Under the pieces are notes generated by a model that was not told the origin of the DNA, ran no database searches, and saw only the letters and a program-made list of their open reading frames with translations. Positions 14,733 through 25,800 of a stretch of 64,000 bases of DNA are shown piece after piece (the first letter of the stretch is position 1; each line of letters begins with the position of its first letter). The translations under genes and the position numbers were made by a program. Source of the DNA: JACMLD01 sp963705285 (GTDB lineage: Bacteria > Bacteroidota > Bacteroidia > Chitinophagales > Chitinophagaceae); assembly GCA_963705285.1 (NCBI GenBank), contig OY970066.1:4898001-4962000 (forward strand). Reading direction: 5' to 3'.

Positions 14733-17516
14733 TTAATACGCCCCGTTATAGAAATACCTGGAGCGGTTAATCTTCAGATCGCGGAGCAAGCCAGATTTAG
14801 GACTGATAGTAATATTAAACCCCTTGGTAGTGCCGGAGTATACATTAATAGACATTTGCCAGCAATGCAGGTTGCGCGATATAAATGCATTTACGTTTTG
14901 CAGCCCGGAGCCATTGAAGTCGTAATACGTACTCATACCCACTTTCCATTGGGGCGTAAGGTTAAAATCGCCGCTGAGGTTGATGTTTGAATTGATCACC
15001 GTTTGATAACTGCGGTAGTCAGACGTAAGCGTGCGGCTGAAGTTGAGCGAATAAGATATGTTCACCGACCAGTCGATATTAAAATCTGCAAACTCTGCCG
15101 GGTTGCTGCGGATATAAGACAACTGCGCCTGCTGTTCTTCGAGCGTTAATGGGCGGGCATTGCTTTGGGCATTTGAAAAAGCCGAGTTGTTGAGTGAATC
15201 CGTTTTCTTGTCTTTGGGTTTGCTTTTAAAAGAGGTGGAGATGGCTATATTGCCATTGGTAATTTGACCGAGGCTAAATTTATTACCCTGCCAGGCATAT
15301 TTGTCTATCGGCCGACCAAAAATGCTATCGCGCTGGTAGGGATCAAGGTTGGCACCGGCAGTGATATTTATTTTTTCAAATAAAGTACTGCGCAAATACA
15401 GGGACAGGTTAGACAATGCAAAAGAATCGGCAATCAGGTTATAACTGCCATTAAATCCAAATCCGTCAATCAGCTTTATCTTTTTTATACCTCCCTCGCT
15501 GGTATCCGTTTTAGACCGCACTTTCATTTCCAAATTATTATCGATACCAAAACCAATGCCGCCAAATTTTTCGCGGGTGAGCGATCCGTAAATACTTCCC
15601 TCGTAGTAGGATACATAATTATATAGCGAATCGCGTCTTCCGTTTACCGGCACACCAACCCGGTAATAGTCTTTAGCCGCCAGGCCGGGGTTATAACTGG
15701 CGCTGATCGTAGGCCGTATTACATGCCGGATGGCGGCTATACGGCTGGTCTTTTTAAATTCATGCAAACCAAACAATGCAGTATTCAGCCCTAAGCTGAA
15801 TGAGACATCGCTGGAACGGTAAAAACCTTTATCCACTTTGTTCAAAAGTGTATCCGTTGCTGCATCATAGTAGCGGGTAATCTTTCTTGAATACCAGTTC
15901 TCACGGTAAGATATACCCGGAGATATCTGGAACGGGCCCAGCGCCGGCAATGCCACGGTGATGGGCACACTATGCTGGGCGCCCCATTGCGTGGTATCCA
16001 GCAAACGACGGAAGCTAAAAGCAGAATCGTAGAAGGATGCCTGATTGGCAATATTGGTATTGAGGCCGATGCCCAGCTTCTCCCACCATTTGGGTGTGCC
16101 TATCATTTCTTTTTTCTGCAGCGGGTACAGCGTGGTTACGGTAAAGCCAATGGTAGGGAGGTTTAGCGTTACCAGCCGCGTATTATTATTCTGGCTATGG
16201 TTAGCGGTAGCGGTAAGGTTGTATTTATTGTTCCAGTTTTTTGAATAAGCGATAGAAGAACTTAGCTGGTTCTGGTAAGCGCGCGTAGGGTTATTGGTAA
16301 GGTACTGGTTAAACTTGGTGGAACCGGCGTTTACGCTGGCGCCAAAGGTTTGACCCGGCCGCGCCTTGCCATCTACCTGGTGGCTCCAGGTGAGGTTGAA
16401 ACTTTTATTAGAGGTGAACTCTTTGGTACCGTAATCGCTTAGTATGCGGGTGTTGTTATAACTAAACGTAAGGGATCCCTGGTAGCGGTATCTTACCCTG
16501 TAGGTAGGCGTTATATTAAGCCGGTAACCGCCATATGAATAAATATCGCCCCGCAGCATCACATCAAAGTAATCGTTGAGCACTTTATAATAGCCGCCAT
16601 TCTCAAGGCCGATACCAAACTGTTCGTTGGCAGTAAACTGCGGTGCAATCAGCCCCGAATGCCGCCCTTGCGATAAAGGAAAGAACCCGAAAGGGAGGTA
16701 AACAGGTATGGGAACGCCTTCAAATTCCGGGTGGATGGGACCGGTTACTGCCAGTTTCTGGTTCACCAGTTTCATTCTTTTGGTGCGGAATGCGAAATGC
16801 GGTGTGTCCAAGTCGCAGGTGGTGAAAGTGCCGCGGTATGCATAATACTCATTGGCCGAAAACTTTTTCATTTTGTCGGCGAATATGAACATTTCCTGCT
16901 GAGTAGTATGACTGTTCTTGGTAATGCCTTTTTGTGTTTTAAAATTAAACTGCAAAGTATCAACCTGCATGTTGTTTTCGCCCTGTTCAAATTTGGGCAA
17001 CCCCACCCTTTTATTGGCCGTATCAAGAAAATAATAGCCATACACGTTTTGGTTGCCCTGGTCGAGGTTGATGATGCCGGCGGTTAATTTAATGTCTTTA
17101 TAATTTACCTTTGCGTCATTGTACAGCCATATTTTTTTCTGGGGTACATCCATTACCATAGAGTCGGTTGCTGCGTATTCTACCGGTGCATCGAGCGAAT
17201 CTTTAGACACTTTGATGTCGAACGTATCAATTTTCTGCAACGGCCTGCCCAAGCTGTCTTTCAAGCGAGTGCTGTCTGTAAACTTAGCCGGAATGGTATC
17301 AGAAGCCGTAATGGACCTTGCTTCTTTTAATGGCAGCTGAACAGCGTTGGTAAGCGGCAATCTTGATGGAACGGTATCTGGCGTAGGTGTTAAATTGCTG
17401 TAAAAAAATAAAACCCCTGTATAATTTGCAGCACTGAACAACGTTATACTGCAAAGCAATACCACCAGGGCAAGGGCCACAACCTTTTTTGAGTTACCTT
17501 TGGAATTGTTGTTCAT
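14733..17516 (-). CDS. LptD-like outer-membrane LPS assembly protein
   Basis: About 927 residues. N-terminal membrane anchor/signal VVALALVVLLCSITLFSAANYTG, then an OstA/LptA-like beta-jellyroll (KIWLYNDAKVNYKDIKLTAGIINLDQG and EMFIFADKMKKFSANEYYAYRGTFTTCD), then a long region of aromatic beta strands (PFGFFPLSQGRHSGLIAPQF, LRGDIYSYGGYRLNITPTYR) typical of the LptD barrel. It would place lipopolysaccharide in the outer leaflet. The Bacteroidota form lacks close similarity to enterobacterial LptD, so I give no symbol. Start 17516 (MNNNSKGN) is preferred over 17573 because a -7 box lies between them. It is divergent from the amidase of the same envelope module. Confidence 0.85.
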   Translation of the reverse strand: MNNNSKGNSKKVVALALVVLLCSITLFSAANYTGVLFFYSNLTPTPDTVPSRLPLTNAVQLPLKEARSITASDTIPAKFTDSTRLKDSLGRPLQKIDTFDIKVSKDSLDAPVEYAATDSMVMDVPQKKIWLYNDAKVNYKDIKLTAGIINLDQGNQNVYGYYFLDTANKRVGLPKFEQGENNMQVDTLQFNFKTQKGITKNSHTTQQEMFIFADKMKKFSANEYYAYRGTFTTCDLDTPHFAFRTKRMKLVNQKLAVTGPIHPEFEGVPIPVYLPFGFFPLSQGRHSGLIAPQFTANEQFGIGLENGGYYKVLNDYFDVMLRGDIYSYGGYRLNITPTYRVRYRYQGSLTFSYNNTRILSDYGTKEFTSNKSFNLTWSHQVDGKARPGQTFGASVNAGSTKFNQYLTNNPTRAYQNQLSSSIAYSKNWNNKYNLTATANHSQNNNTRLVTLNLPTIGFTVTTLYPLQKKEMIGTPKWWEKLGIGLNTNIANQASFYDSAFSFRRLLDTTQWGAQHSVPITVALPALGPFQISPGISYRENWYSRKITRYYDAATDTLLNKVDKGFYRSSDVSFSLGLNTALFGLHEFKKTSRIAAIRHVIRPTISASYNPGLAAKDYYRVGVPVNGRRDSLYNYVSYYEGSIYGSLTREKFGGIGFGIDNNLEMKVRSKTDTSEGGIKKIKLIDGFGFNGSYNLIADSFALSNLSLYLRSTLFEKINITAGANLDPYQRDSIFGRPIDKYAWQGNKFSLGQITNGNIAISTSFKSKPKDKKTDSLNNSAFSNAQSNARPLTLEEQQAQLSYIRSNPAEFADFNIDWSVNISYSLNFSRTLTSDYRSYQTVINSNINLSGDFNLTPQWKVGMSTYYDFNGSGLQNVNAFISRNLHCWQMSINVYSGTTKGFNITISPKSGLLRDLKINRSRYFYNGAY

Positions 17517-17529
17517 GGTTACAATGTGG

Positions 17530-17537
17530 CAAAAATA
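17530..17537 (-). promoter_or_regulatory. LptD-like gene -7 box
   Basis: TATTTTTG on the minus strand, an exact TAnnTTTG match, 13 bases before the ATG at 17516. No TTG at the expected distance is evident. Confidence 0.4.
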
Positions 17538-17596
17538 ACGCTTCACCCTATAAGATAATGTGAAGATTATCAAACCCCTAAAAAGTTTTTTATTGC

Positions 17597-18586
17597 ATGA
17601 TGAAAAGATTTTTTATTGTCTGCTGCGTTATGGCAATTGGTATTTCGCTGTCGGCTTTCAGGTATAAAGACAATGGTTTTGGCAATAAAGGCAGAACGGC
17701 TGCTATAAAAACTGTGGTAATAGATGCGGGCCATGGCGGGCTTTATCCGGGTACGCGCGGTTTAATATCTATCGAGAAAAACGTTACGCTTGAAATTGCA
17801 TTGAAGTTGGGTGAAGCCATTAAAGAAGCTTTTCCTGATGTTAAAGTAGTATACACCCGCACCACCGATGCCTGCTCTGGCGGCGCTACCAACCTCCGCG
17901 ATGATTTACATAACCGCGCTAAAATTGCCAATGAAGCCAAAGGCGATTTATTTATAAGTATCCATTGCAATGCTACTCCCCAACCCCCCGGAAGTTATTA
18001 CCTGAAAAGGGTTGTGGGGCACCGCAAAAAAACCATCATGGTGGGCAAAGGCAAGCGCAGAAGAAAGAAAACAGTGATGGAACCCATTTATGAATCTTAC
18101 CTCGTAAAAAATACCCGCATTGGTACGGAAACGTATGTATGGAAAGCAGGTAAGCAGGGACAAAAAACAGATGCAATCGGAGAAAATGCTGAAACCAGCG
18201 GTGAAAACCTAGAAGACAGTACCGCCGAAGCATCGGCATTTGATATACACTCGCCCGAAAACGTTATCAGAACACAACTCTATGAAAAGCGTTTTCTGAA
18301 CAACAGCATCCTGCTATCTACCATGGTGGAAGAAGAATTTAAAAACGCGGGCCGCATCAGCTATGGCGTTAAACAACGCGATGTGGGTATACAGGTATTG
18401 CAGGCAACAGGTATGCCCAGCATACTGGTTGAGACAGGCTTTCTTACCAATAAAGAAGAAGAAGAATACCTCAACAGCAATAAAGGCCAGGAAGAAGTGG
18501 TTACAAATATTGTAGAGGCTTTCAGAAAATACAAACAGGTTATAGAAAATAAGACAGGCAACCGCCCCGCGGCAGGGTCTAAATAG
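17597..18586 (+). CDS. N-acetylmuramoyl-L-alanine amidase (Amidase_3)
   Basis: Zinc enzyme that cuts the peptide from peptidoglycan glycan strands, used in cell separation. 329 residues: signal peptide or anchor (residues 1-21), then D43-AGHGG (zinc His46), zinc Glu60 in SIEKNVTLE, zinc His123 in ISIHCNA and catalytic Glu279 in ILVETGFLTN. Between His123 and about residue 235 there is a 100-residue insertion with a lysine/arginine-rich patch (KGKRRRKK), often seen in Bacteroidota homologues. It opens the rightward half of the envelope module; the MCE gene follows 426 bp downstream. Confidence 0.93.
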   Translation: MMKRFFIVCCVMAIGISLSAFRYKDNGFGNKGRTAAIKTVVIDAGHGGLYPGTRGLISIEKNVTLEIALKLGEAIKEAFPDVKVVYTRTTDACSGGATNLRDDLHNRAKIANEAKGDLFISIHCNATPQPPGSYYLKRVVGHRKKTIMVGKGKRRRKKTVMEPIYESYLVKNTRIGTETYVWKAGKQGQKTDAIGENAETSGENLEDSTAEASAFDIHSPENVIRTQLYEKRFLNNSILLSTMVEEEFKNAGRISYGVKQRDVGIQVLQATGMPSILVETGFLTNKEEEEYLNSNKGQEEVVTNIVEAFRKYKQVIENKTGNRPAAGSK

Positions 18587-19012
18587 AATCGCTGATGTCG
18601 GATTTGATGATCGCTGATCTCTGATGTGATCATCGCTGATTTTGTGATAATCCCTGATTTATGATCTGTCATCGCAAATTTTTGTTCTATTGCCCACTGC
18701 CAATTATATATTTTTTTTGTCTAACAGCTAGCAGCTAATTGCTAACGGCCGCATCCCATGCCGTATACAGCAACAAGTTTTTGGCGACGTGCTTGCTGTT
18801 GTTGCCTGAGCAATGCTTCGTATGTAAGCGAATATCACATCTTACATAATGTTGTCAATCCAAACGCAATCCTTCTTACACCAGCCTCGGGCTTCCGGTA
18901 GCAGCCATTTTTGGAAATTCAGCCATCATCACATCAGACATCAGACATTTCCTGTAGGTTTGCACCATAAAATAATTGACCGAACCCATTTATTGTAAAA
19001 AATATCCGGTAC
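18587..19012. other. Intergenic, low-complexity CTGAT-rich
   Basis: No gene seen. From 18588 to about 18676 the motif CGCTGAT/CTCTGAT/CCCTGAT recurs irregularly, and CATCAGACATCAGACATT lies near 18930. This resembles the TTTCTGA microsatellite at 37625-37800 in a decayed form. No clear promoter for the MCE gene was found. Confidence 0.5.
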
Positions 19013-20017
19013 ATGAAAGTTTCCAATGAAACCAAAGTAGGTGCACTTGCGGCTATATCCATTACTTTATTGATTCTTGGCTTTAATTTCCTGAAAGGAA
19101 AAAACCTGCTCAGCAAGGCCAATACTGAAATCTATGCCGTATTTGATAAAGTGGATGGATTAAATATTGCCAACCCGGTTACCATTAATGGTTTGCAGAT
19201 AGGTAAAGTATACGAGATGTATGAAAAGAACCGCAACCTCGAAGGTATTGTGGTTTCCATCAACCTGGAGAAAGACATCGATATACCAAAGAATTCATTT
19301 GCCAGTATCAGTTCAGACTTACTGGGCTCCGCCAGCATTACCATTACCAAAGGCACGGGCACTGCTATGATGCAAAACGGCGATACCCTGCTTACACAAA
19401 ATACTTCGGGCCTGCTGGAAGGCCTCAAAGCACAGTTAAACCCCGCACTAAATTCTGTAAATGGCGCGGTATTAAGCCTCGACTCATTGCTGAAAGTGAT
19501 CGGCACTTATTTTGACCCGGCCACCAAAAATAATTTCCATGCTATTGTGGGCAATCTTTCGCGGAGTTCGGCAGAACTGCAGAAATTGCTGGATGCACAA
19601 ACCGGTGTGCTGGCCAAAACATTGGGCAACCTTAACCAGTTTACCGGCAACCTTGCCAAAAACAATGGTAAAATAGATACCACGCTTTCCAACCTCAGCA
19701 AAGCCAGTAACAAATTTGCCAACCTCAAGCTAGAGGAAACCTTAAACAGCCTGCAGGGAACCGTGAACGAACTAAAAGGCGTGGTGGCCAAAGCCAATAG
19801 CAAAGATGGTTCCATTGGCCTTCTGTTAAATGATCCCAAATTGTACCGGAACCTTGAAAGCACCAGCTACAAATTGAATATTTTGCTGGACGATTTCAGA
19901 ACGCATCCTAAACGGTATGTAAACGTAAGCGTATTTGGCGGTAAAAAAGATAAAACCGGTGCCCTTACCTCGCCGTTGCTGGATGATTCTACCAGTAACC
20001 CTTTACCGAAAAAATAA
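19013..20017 (+). CDS. MCE-family (MlaD-like) lipid transport protein
   Basis: 334 residues. One N-terminal transmembrane helix (ALAAISITLLILGFNFLKG, about residues 12-30), then an MCE domain: YAVFDKVDGLNIANPVTING, IGKVYEM, and FASISSDLLGSASITITKG (about residues 40-125), then a long helical tail with repeated Asn/Leu patterns (LSRSSAELQKLL, LGNLNQFTGNLAKN) likely to form a periplasmic tube or coiled coil. MlaD-type proteins carry phospholipids between inner and outer membranes with an ABC transporter; no MlaE/MlaF gene is in the window. The next gene starts 3 bp after its stop. Confidence 0.93.
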   Translation: MKVSNETKVGALAAISITLLILGFNFLKGKNLLSKANTEIYAVFDKVDGLNIANPVTINGLQIGKVYEMYEKNRNLEGIVVSINLEKDIDIPKNSFASISSDLLGSASITITKGTGTAMMQNGDTLLTQNTSGLLEGLKAQLNPALNSVNGAVLSLDSLLKVIGTYFDPATKNNFHAIVGNLSRSSAELQKLLDAQTGVLAKTLGNLNQFTGNLAKNNGKIDTTLSNLSKASNKFANLKLEETLNSLQGTVNELKGVVAKANSKDGSIGLLLNDPKLYRNLESTSYKLNILLDDFRTHPKRYVNVSVFGGKKDKTGALTSPLLDDSTSNPLPKK

Positions 20018-20020
20018 TTA

Positions 20021-21640
20021 ATGCTACGATTTTTTGCTGGTTGTTTTTTTATTTTGCTGGCTGGCTCTTTTCATGCTGTGGCGCAGGATACCCTCACCCG
20101 CCAACCCGCAGATACCATTAGCATTGTAAACCAGCTGCACAGCGATCGCCTTCGGTTTCAGAAAGTAGACTCCGTAACAAATTTACAAATGCTGGCCGGC
20201 AACGTGGTGTTGCAGCAAGACAATACTACCTTTTATTGCGATAGTGCCGTCATCAATAAAAGCAAGAACATACTGGAGGCTTTTGGCAAAGTACATATCA
20301 ACGATGCAGACAGTATTCATACCTATGGCGAGTACCTTATCTACCACATCGATACAAAAACAGCCGTCTTTAAAAAGAAAGTAAAATTGACCGATGGCAA
20401 AGGCGTGCTTACCACCGAAGAACTGCAATACGATACACGCGCCAAAACCGGCACCTACAGCACCGGCGGAAAAATAGTAAATGGCACCACCGTTATTACC
20501 AGCAAAGAAGCTACTTATTACGGCGATCTTAAAGATGTATATTTTAAGAAAGACGTAAAGATGAAAGATCCCAAGTTTGACCTCAGCACAGATTCGCTAC
20601 TGTACAACACCGAATCTCAGATGGCCACATTCATTACCAAAACATTTATCAAAGACAGTTCAGGCGCCAACATAGTTACAACTGAAGGTAACTATGATAT
20701 GAAAAACAAAAGGGCGAGTTTTGGTAAACGGTCTGTTATTAATGATGGCAAAGGCGTAACCGTTACCGGCGATTATATTAATACCGATGATTCTACCGGT
20801 GAAACACATATTACGGGCAACGCAGTTTTTATTGATACCACTCAGAAGGTTTCCATTCTTTCCAACGATTTGCGGGCCAATAAAAAGTCGGGCAGTTTTT
20901 TTGCCACACAGCATCCGCTCATGATCATTCAGCAGGATAAAGACTCTATTTATATCAGTTCTGATTCTATGTATTCTGCGCGGATTGCCGATTTAAAAGA
21001 TTCGGCTTACAGGGAACTGCAGCGGGATACCATTAAAACCACCACCATCGTAAACACAAAAGATACCGGCGATATCCGTTTCTTTCAATGCTATCATCAT
21101 GTACGCATCTTCTCAGATTCATTGCAGGCGGTGTGCGACAGCCTTTTCTACTCTGCCCGCGATTCTGTTTTCCGTTTGTTTACCGGCCCTATATTATGGG
21201 CCAGCGGCAGCCAGGTAACGGGTGATACCCTTTACCTGTTTACAAAAAATAAAAAAGCCGACCGTATTTATGCATTTGAAAACAGTTTTGCCATTAATAA
21301 ATCTGGCGAGAACATGTTTAACCAGATAAGCGGCAAAACACTGAACGGTTATTTCAGAAACGGCGAAATTGATTATATGCGCACCAAAGGTTCTCCGGCG
21401 CAAAGCGTCTATTATGCCAAAGACGAAAGCAATGCCATTGTTGGTGTAAACAATGCCAGCGGCGATATCATCGATATGCGTTTCGAAAACAAGGAACTTA
21501 AAAAAGTAGTTTTTGTAAGAGATGTTACCGGCACCATGTACCCGTATAAACAAACCCCCGCCGATAAAAAAACCCTCCGCAATTTTAAATGGCAGGATGA
21601 CAAACGCCCAAAGACGAAGTTTGAGTTGTTTGGGAATTAG
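20021..21640 (+). CDS. OstA/LptA-like LPS transport protein
   Basis: 539 residues, signal peptide ending at VAQ (residues 1-21). The mature protein is a series of beta-strand repeats of the OstA type: LRFQKVDSVTNLQMLAGNVVLQQD, TTFYCDSAVINKSKNILEAFG, VHINDADSIHTYGEYLIYH, ending with a lysine/proline-rich tail. It is far longer than classical LptA (about 180), as is typical of the Bacteroidota OstA-like family. It would form part of the periplasmic LPS bridge toward the LptD-like protein encoded nearby. It is co-transcribed with the MCE gene (3-bp gap). Confidence 0.9.
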   Translation: MLRFFAGCFFILLAGSFHAVAQDTLTRQPADTISIVNQLHSDRLRFQKVDSVTNLQMLAGNVVLQQDNTTFYCDSAVINKSKNILEAFGKVHINDADSIHTYGEYLIYHIDTKTAVFKKKVKLTDGKGVLTTEELQYDTRAKTGTYSTGGKIVNGTTVITSKEATYYGDLKDVYFKKDVKMKDPKFDLSTDSLLYNTESQMATFITKTFIKDSSGANIVTTEGNYDMKNKRASFGKRSVINDGKGVTVTGDYINTDDSTGETHITGNAVFIDTTQKVSILSNDLRANKKSGSFFATQHPLMIIQQDKDSIYISSDSMYSARIADLKDSAYRELQRDTIKTTTIVNTKDTGDIRFFQCYHHVRIFSDSLQAVCDSLFYSARDSVFRLFTGPILWASGSQVTGDTLYLFTKNKKADRIYAFENSFAINKSGENMFNQISGKTLNGYFRNGEIDYMRTKGSPAQSVYYAKDESNAIVGVNNASGDIIDMRFENKELKKVVFVRDVTGTMYPYKQTPADKKTLRNFKWQDDKRPKTKFELFGN

Positions 21641-21830
21641 TTCTTTGAGTTCGAAAGTTCGCGAGTTCGTAGTTCATTTGCTAGCACTTCTCGTGCGTAT
21701 ATCGACAGTACTTATGAACTCTGAACTCTGAACTCTGAACTCTGAACTCTGAACTTATTAACATCATTTTAAATACCGCCTTGTGTTACCCGGCACCATT
21801 TTTTCGTTCTAAGGTCTAAACATTACTACC
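21641..21830. repeat. TGAACTC heptamer repeats
   Basis: About five copies of TGAACTC lie at about 21715-21755, preceded by irregular GAGTTCG motifs (21648-21675) that are near reverse complements. Low-complexity spacer of 190 bp, no gene. Confidence 0.7.
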
Positions 21831-22298
21831 ATGCGCCATTTATTGTTGCTTATTATAATTGCCAGTTGTGTTACACTAACTGCTAAGGCACAAGATTTCA
21901 ACCAGGATTATAAACTAGGCCTCGGTATCCGTTTTAGCAATGCATCCCCCACCCTCGCTAATTCAGTATCTGTAAAATATTTCTTTACTGAAAAAAGTGC
22001 CGTGGATGCACTCATCTCTTTTGGCGGCAGCCGGTTTGGTATTGGTGGGTTATACGAGGTGCATACGCCACTCAACGCCACCGCGGGTTTAAAATGGTAC
22101 TACGGTGCGGGTGGTTATGTGGGTTTCCAGGATCGTGAAACTTACCTGGGGCCAACGGGCGTTATCGGACTCGATTATAAATTTCAAAATATTCCGCTTA
22201 ATCTTTCGCTCGACTGGAAACCGGAACTCGATATCATTCCGCGTGTGAATTTTGTACCTGATGCATTTGGGTTGACAGCCAGGTTTACGATTCAATAG
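21831..22298 (+). CDS. Small outer-membrane beta-barrel protein
   Basis: 155 residues. Signal peptide MRHLLLLIIIASCVTLTAKAQ; the mature part has glycine/aromatic strand patterns (LGLGIRFSNA, VDALISFGGSRFGIGGLYEVH, AGLKWYYGAGGYVGFQD, FGLTARFTIQ), consistent with an eight-strand barrel. No named family assigned. A terminator follows 49 bp downstream. Confidence 0.75.
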   Translation: MRHLLLLIIIASCVTLTAKAQDFNQDYKLGLGIRFSNASPTLANSVSVKYFFTEKSAVDALISFGGSRFGIGGLYEVHTPLNATAGLKWYYGAGGYVGFQDRETYLGPTGVIGLDYKFQNIPLNLSLDWKPELDIIPRVNFVPDAFGLTARFTIQ

Positions 22299-22825
22299 CT
22301 AAGAGTTAAAAGGAGAAAAAGAGTAAAAGAGTAAAAAGAGAGGGAGTGCCGCTTACGCGGCATTTTTTATTTGCGTAATTACGCGCGCGGCGGATGTTGT
22401 TCACCCACTGAGTATACAAAGACTATTTATCAGACGATATATCTTAAATGTATGACCACTGCCCCTTTAGGGGTCGGGGGTAGCATTAAAATTTTCATGC
22501 CTGTGCAGCATACAGAGATTAAAAAAGCTCTTTATTTTGCAGGCTTTTTTTGTTTTGTGCGGTTTTTTGCGGTTTTTATTTTAATATTGGTCTGCAGGAA
22601 CGTAATTGTATTCAAACTCAATCCCTCCCTCTTTGAAAATTCGGCCTCCCGGCCTTTAGCATCCATATCCATATACAGCAGCATTTTCCACGCACCAAAA
22701 CTATAGATATGAGAAAACAATCCTTCACTTCATTGCCGGTAAACATACACTGTTACCCATTGCGCACGTAAGGTTGCCAGCCCACATTACTATCTGTCCA
22801 TTTACCTGACTAACGCTTATTTTTT
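22299..22825. other. Intergenic region before first SusC gene
   Basis: Contains the terminator at 22347-22368 and then AT-rich sequence. A 111-codon frame at 22371-22706 has no signal of being a gene. Repeated AGAGTAAAAG motifs lie near 22313-22342. I found no convincing promoter for susC. Confidence 0.5.
22347..22368 (+). terminator. Factor-independent terminator
   Basis: TGCCGC-TTAC-GCGGCA followed by TTTTTT. Ends the small barrel gene transcript. Confidence 0.85.
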
Positions 22826-25800
22826 ATGAGAAAAACACTAATTGCATTAACAACCCTATTGCTTTTTTCTGCGCCAATGCTGCTGCTGGCACAAACACGC
22901 CAAATCTCCGGCACAATCAGAAATGAAAAACAGGAACCACTGCCCGGCGCCACGGTAAAGGCATCCGGCATTTCTGCCGGTACTTCTACCAACACCGATG
23001 GCAGTTTTACATTAACCGTACCGGCTGCTACCAAACAAATTGAAGTAAGTGCAGTAGGCTATGCCACACAAACGGTTAGCCTTGCCTCCATCACAAATGG
23101 TTTTGTGCTGAACCTCAAAGAGTCTGCCAGTAACTTGCAGGAGGTGGTGGTAACTACCGCGTTTGGTATAAAAGCAAGAAAGAAAACACTTGGCTACAGC
23201 TCGCAGGAGATCAACAGCCAGGAGCTCAATAAAGGAAAAGAAAATAGTTTTATCAATGCATTGCAGGGCAAGGTAAGCGGCGTAAACATTACCCCCTCTG
23301 GCGGCGCGCCGGGTGCAGGTACAGATATTGTCATCAGGGGTCTCTCCTCGCTCAACCCCAGTGGCAATAACCAGCCACTGATTGTTATAGATGGTGTGCC
23401 GGTAAACAACAGTACCATTGTAGGAAGCGTGTTACCGAGTTCGGGCACCAATAGTAACCAGGCCGCCAGCCGCGACCAGTTTGCTTTTGCCAACCGCGGA
23501 CTGGATATCAACCCCGATGACATTGAATCGATATCTATACTAAAAGGCGCTGGTGCTACAGCGTTATACGGCCTGCAGGCAGCAGCCGGGGCTATTATCA
23601 TTACCACTAAAAAAGGCAGTACCGGCAGAATGACCGTTAGCCTCAACAGCTCTGTGGGTGTTGACTTTCTCACCAAGTTTCCTGAAATTCAAACCAAATA
23701 CCGCGAGGGGCAGCAAGGCCGCCTTTCTTTTAATGCCGATGGTTCGCCCAACCGTTTCCAGACATTTGGGCCACTGGCCACCGCCAGCGATCCTGTATTT
23801 TATAATTTCAGGGATGCTTTTGATCACGGACAACGTTATAACAATTCCATCAGTGTACAGGGCGGCAATGCTAAAACAACATATTACAGTTCATTTTCCT
23901 CTTTGAACCAGAAAGGTATTGTACCTGCGTCCAAATTTGACAGGTATACATTTAAACTGGCCGGCACCAACCAACTGGCTGATAACTTCAGCACCTTTGC
24001 ATCGGCCACTTTTACTTCTTCGCAAACAACAGCAGCATCGCAGGGAGATAAAGGGTTTATGACATCGCTCTCTTATTATACGCCTACGTTTGATGTGCGT
24101 GACTATCTTTTCCCCGATGGCAGCATGAAAGTATTTTCTCCCGGTGTAATTGATAATCCCATTTATGTGGCCCATTACAGCCAGCAGAAAAGCAACCTGG
24201 CCCGCATGGTAGGCAATATTGGCTTTGGCTGGACAATCATTCCAAAACTTAAACTGGATTATAAAATAGGCGGGGATTTTTATTCTGATCTCAGAACACG
24301 TGTTGTGCCCGGCCCGCGTTTTCCCGGAGACCCTACTACGCTTGACCTGGCCAATGCCACCGGTGGTTATATTGCTGAAGACCGCGTTACCTTCCGGGAT
24401 GTGAACTCAAACCTTTTTCTGACCTATGCAGACAAGGCAGGCGATTTTGATTACTCAGTAATGCTGGGCAAAAACCTGCAGAATACCTACACTGATATTG
24501 TAAGTGCAAGGGGCGAACGCTTTGCCCTTCCGGGATTTTATGATTTGAGCAATACCGCCAACCTGTACAATACCCGCACCACTATACGCCGCAAATACGC
24601 AGGCGTGTTTGGTGATGTAAAACTGGGCTACAAAAACGGTATCTTTCTTGAACTGACCGGCCGTAAAGACTGGAGCTCTACCCTGCCCAAAGCAAACAAT
24701 TCATTCTTTTATCCATCTGTGAGCTTAAGTTATGTGTTTACAGATTTGCATAACCTGAAAGGCAGCGTACTCAGTTTTGGAAAACTGCGTGCCTCTTATG
24801 CACAGGTAGGTAAAGATGCGCCTTCTTATTTCAACGGCCCCTATTTCAGTGCCGTTGCAGGTTTTCCGTTTGGCAGCATACCCGGGTTTCTGCAAACCAC
24901 CGAGTATTCAGATCCCAACCTGAAGCCGGAGAAACAGAAATCGCTGGAAGTGGGTACCGAACTGCGTTTCATCAACGACAGAATCAGCCTGGATGTTTCT
25001 TATTATAAAAGTAAAAACGTAGACCAGATTATACCGGTGCCCATTGCTTATACGGGCGGCTTCAACGTATACAACACCAATGCAGGCACCATACAGAACG
25101 AAGGTGTGGAAGTGGGCATCAATGGAGACATTGTAAAAACCAGTGCCTTGCGCTGGAATGTAATTGTAAACTGGTCGGCCAACAGAAGTAAGGTACTCGC
25201 CATTAAAGAAGGCATCAATGAAATTGCTTTTTATGATGAAGGCCGTGTCTCCAACAAATTGACCGTTGGGGGCTCTGCCGGCGATTTGTATGGCACCGCT
25301 TACCAACGCGATGCATCCGGCAATGTAATTGTAAACGCACAGGGTTTTCCTGATTATACCAGAACTTTTGTAAAAGTGGGCAACGCATTTCCCGACTGGC
25401 AGGGAAGCGTGGGCAGCAGCGTTACGTGGAAACAATTTACACTGGCATTTTTGCTGGAGTATAAAAAAGGCGGCGATGTATTTGATGTAACCATGCGCAA
25501 CTCTATCCGCAATGGCGTACTGAAAATTACCGAAACGCGCGATGTTAACGTGATCTTCAAAGGCGTAAAAGCAGACGGCAAGGTAAACGATATACCTGCG
25601 CTGGTAGATTTCAACTTTTACAGGAACGCAAACTTCTTCAACAATATAGCAGACATTATTTTACAGGATGCCAGCTGGCTGCGGCTTCGCAACGTGAGCC
25701 TGGCCTACGAATTTCCGGCCAGCCTCATGCAAAAAGCCAAATTTATAAAGGGCGCCAACCTGAATGTAACGGCCAGCAATTTTATATTATGGACGCCCTA

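Noticed and set aside
22371..22706. 111-codon frame before the first SusC
   Set aside because: It begins inside the terminator tail region, has low-complexity Phe/Val composition and no supporting motif or partner.
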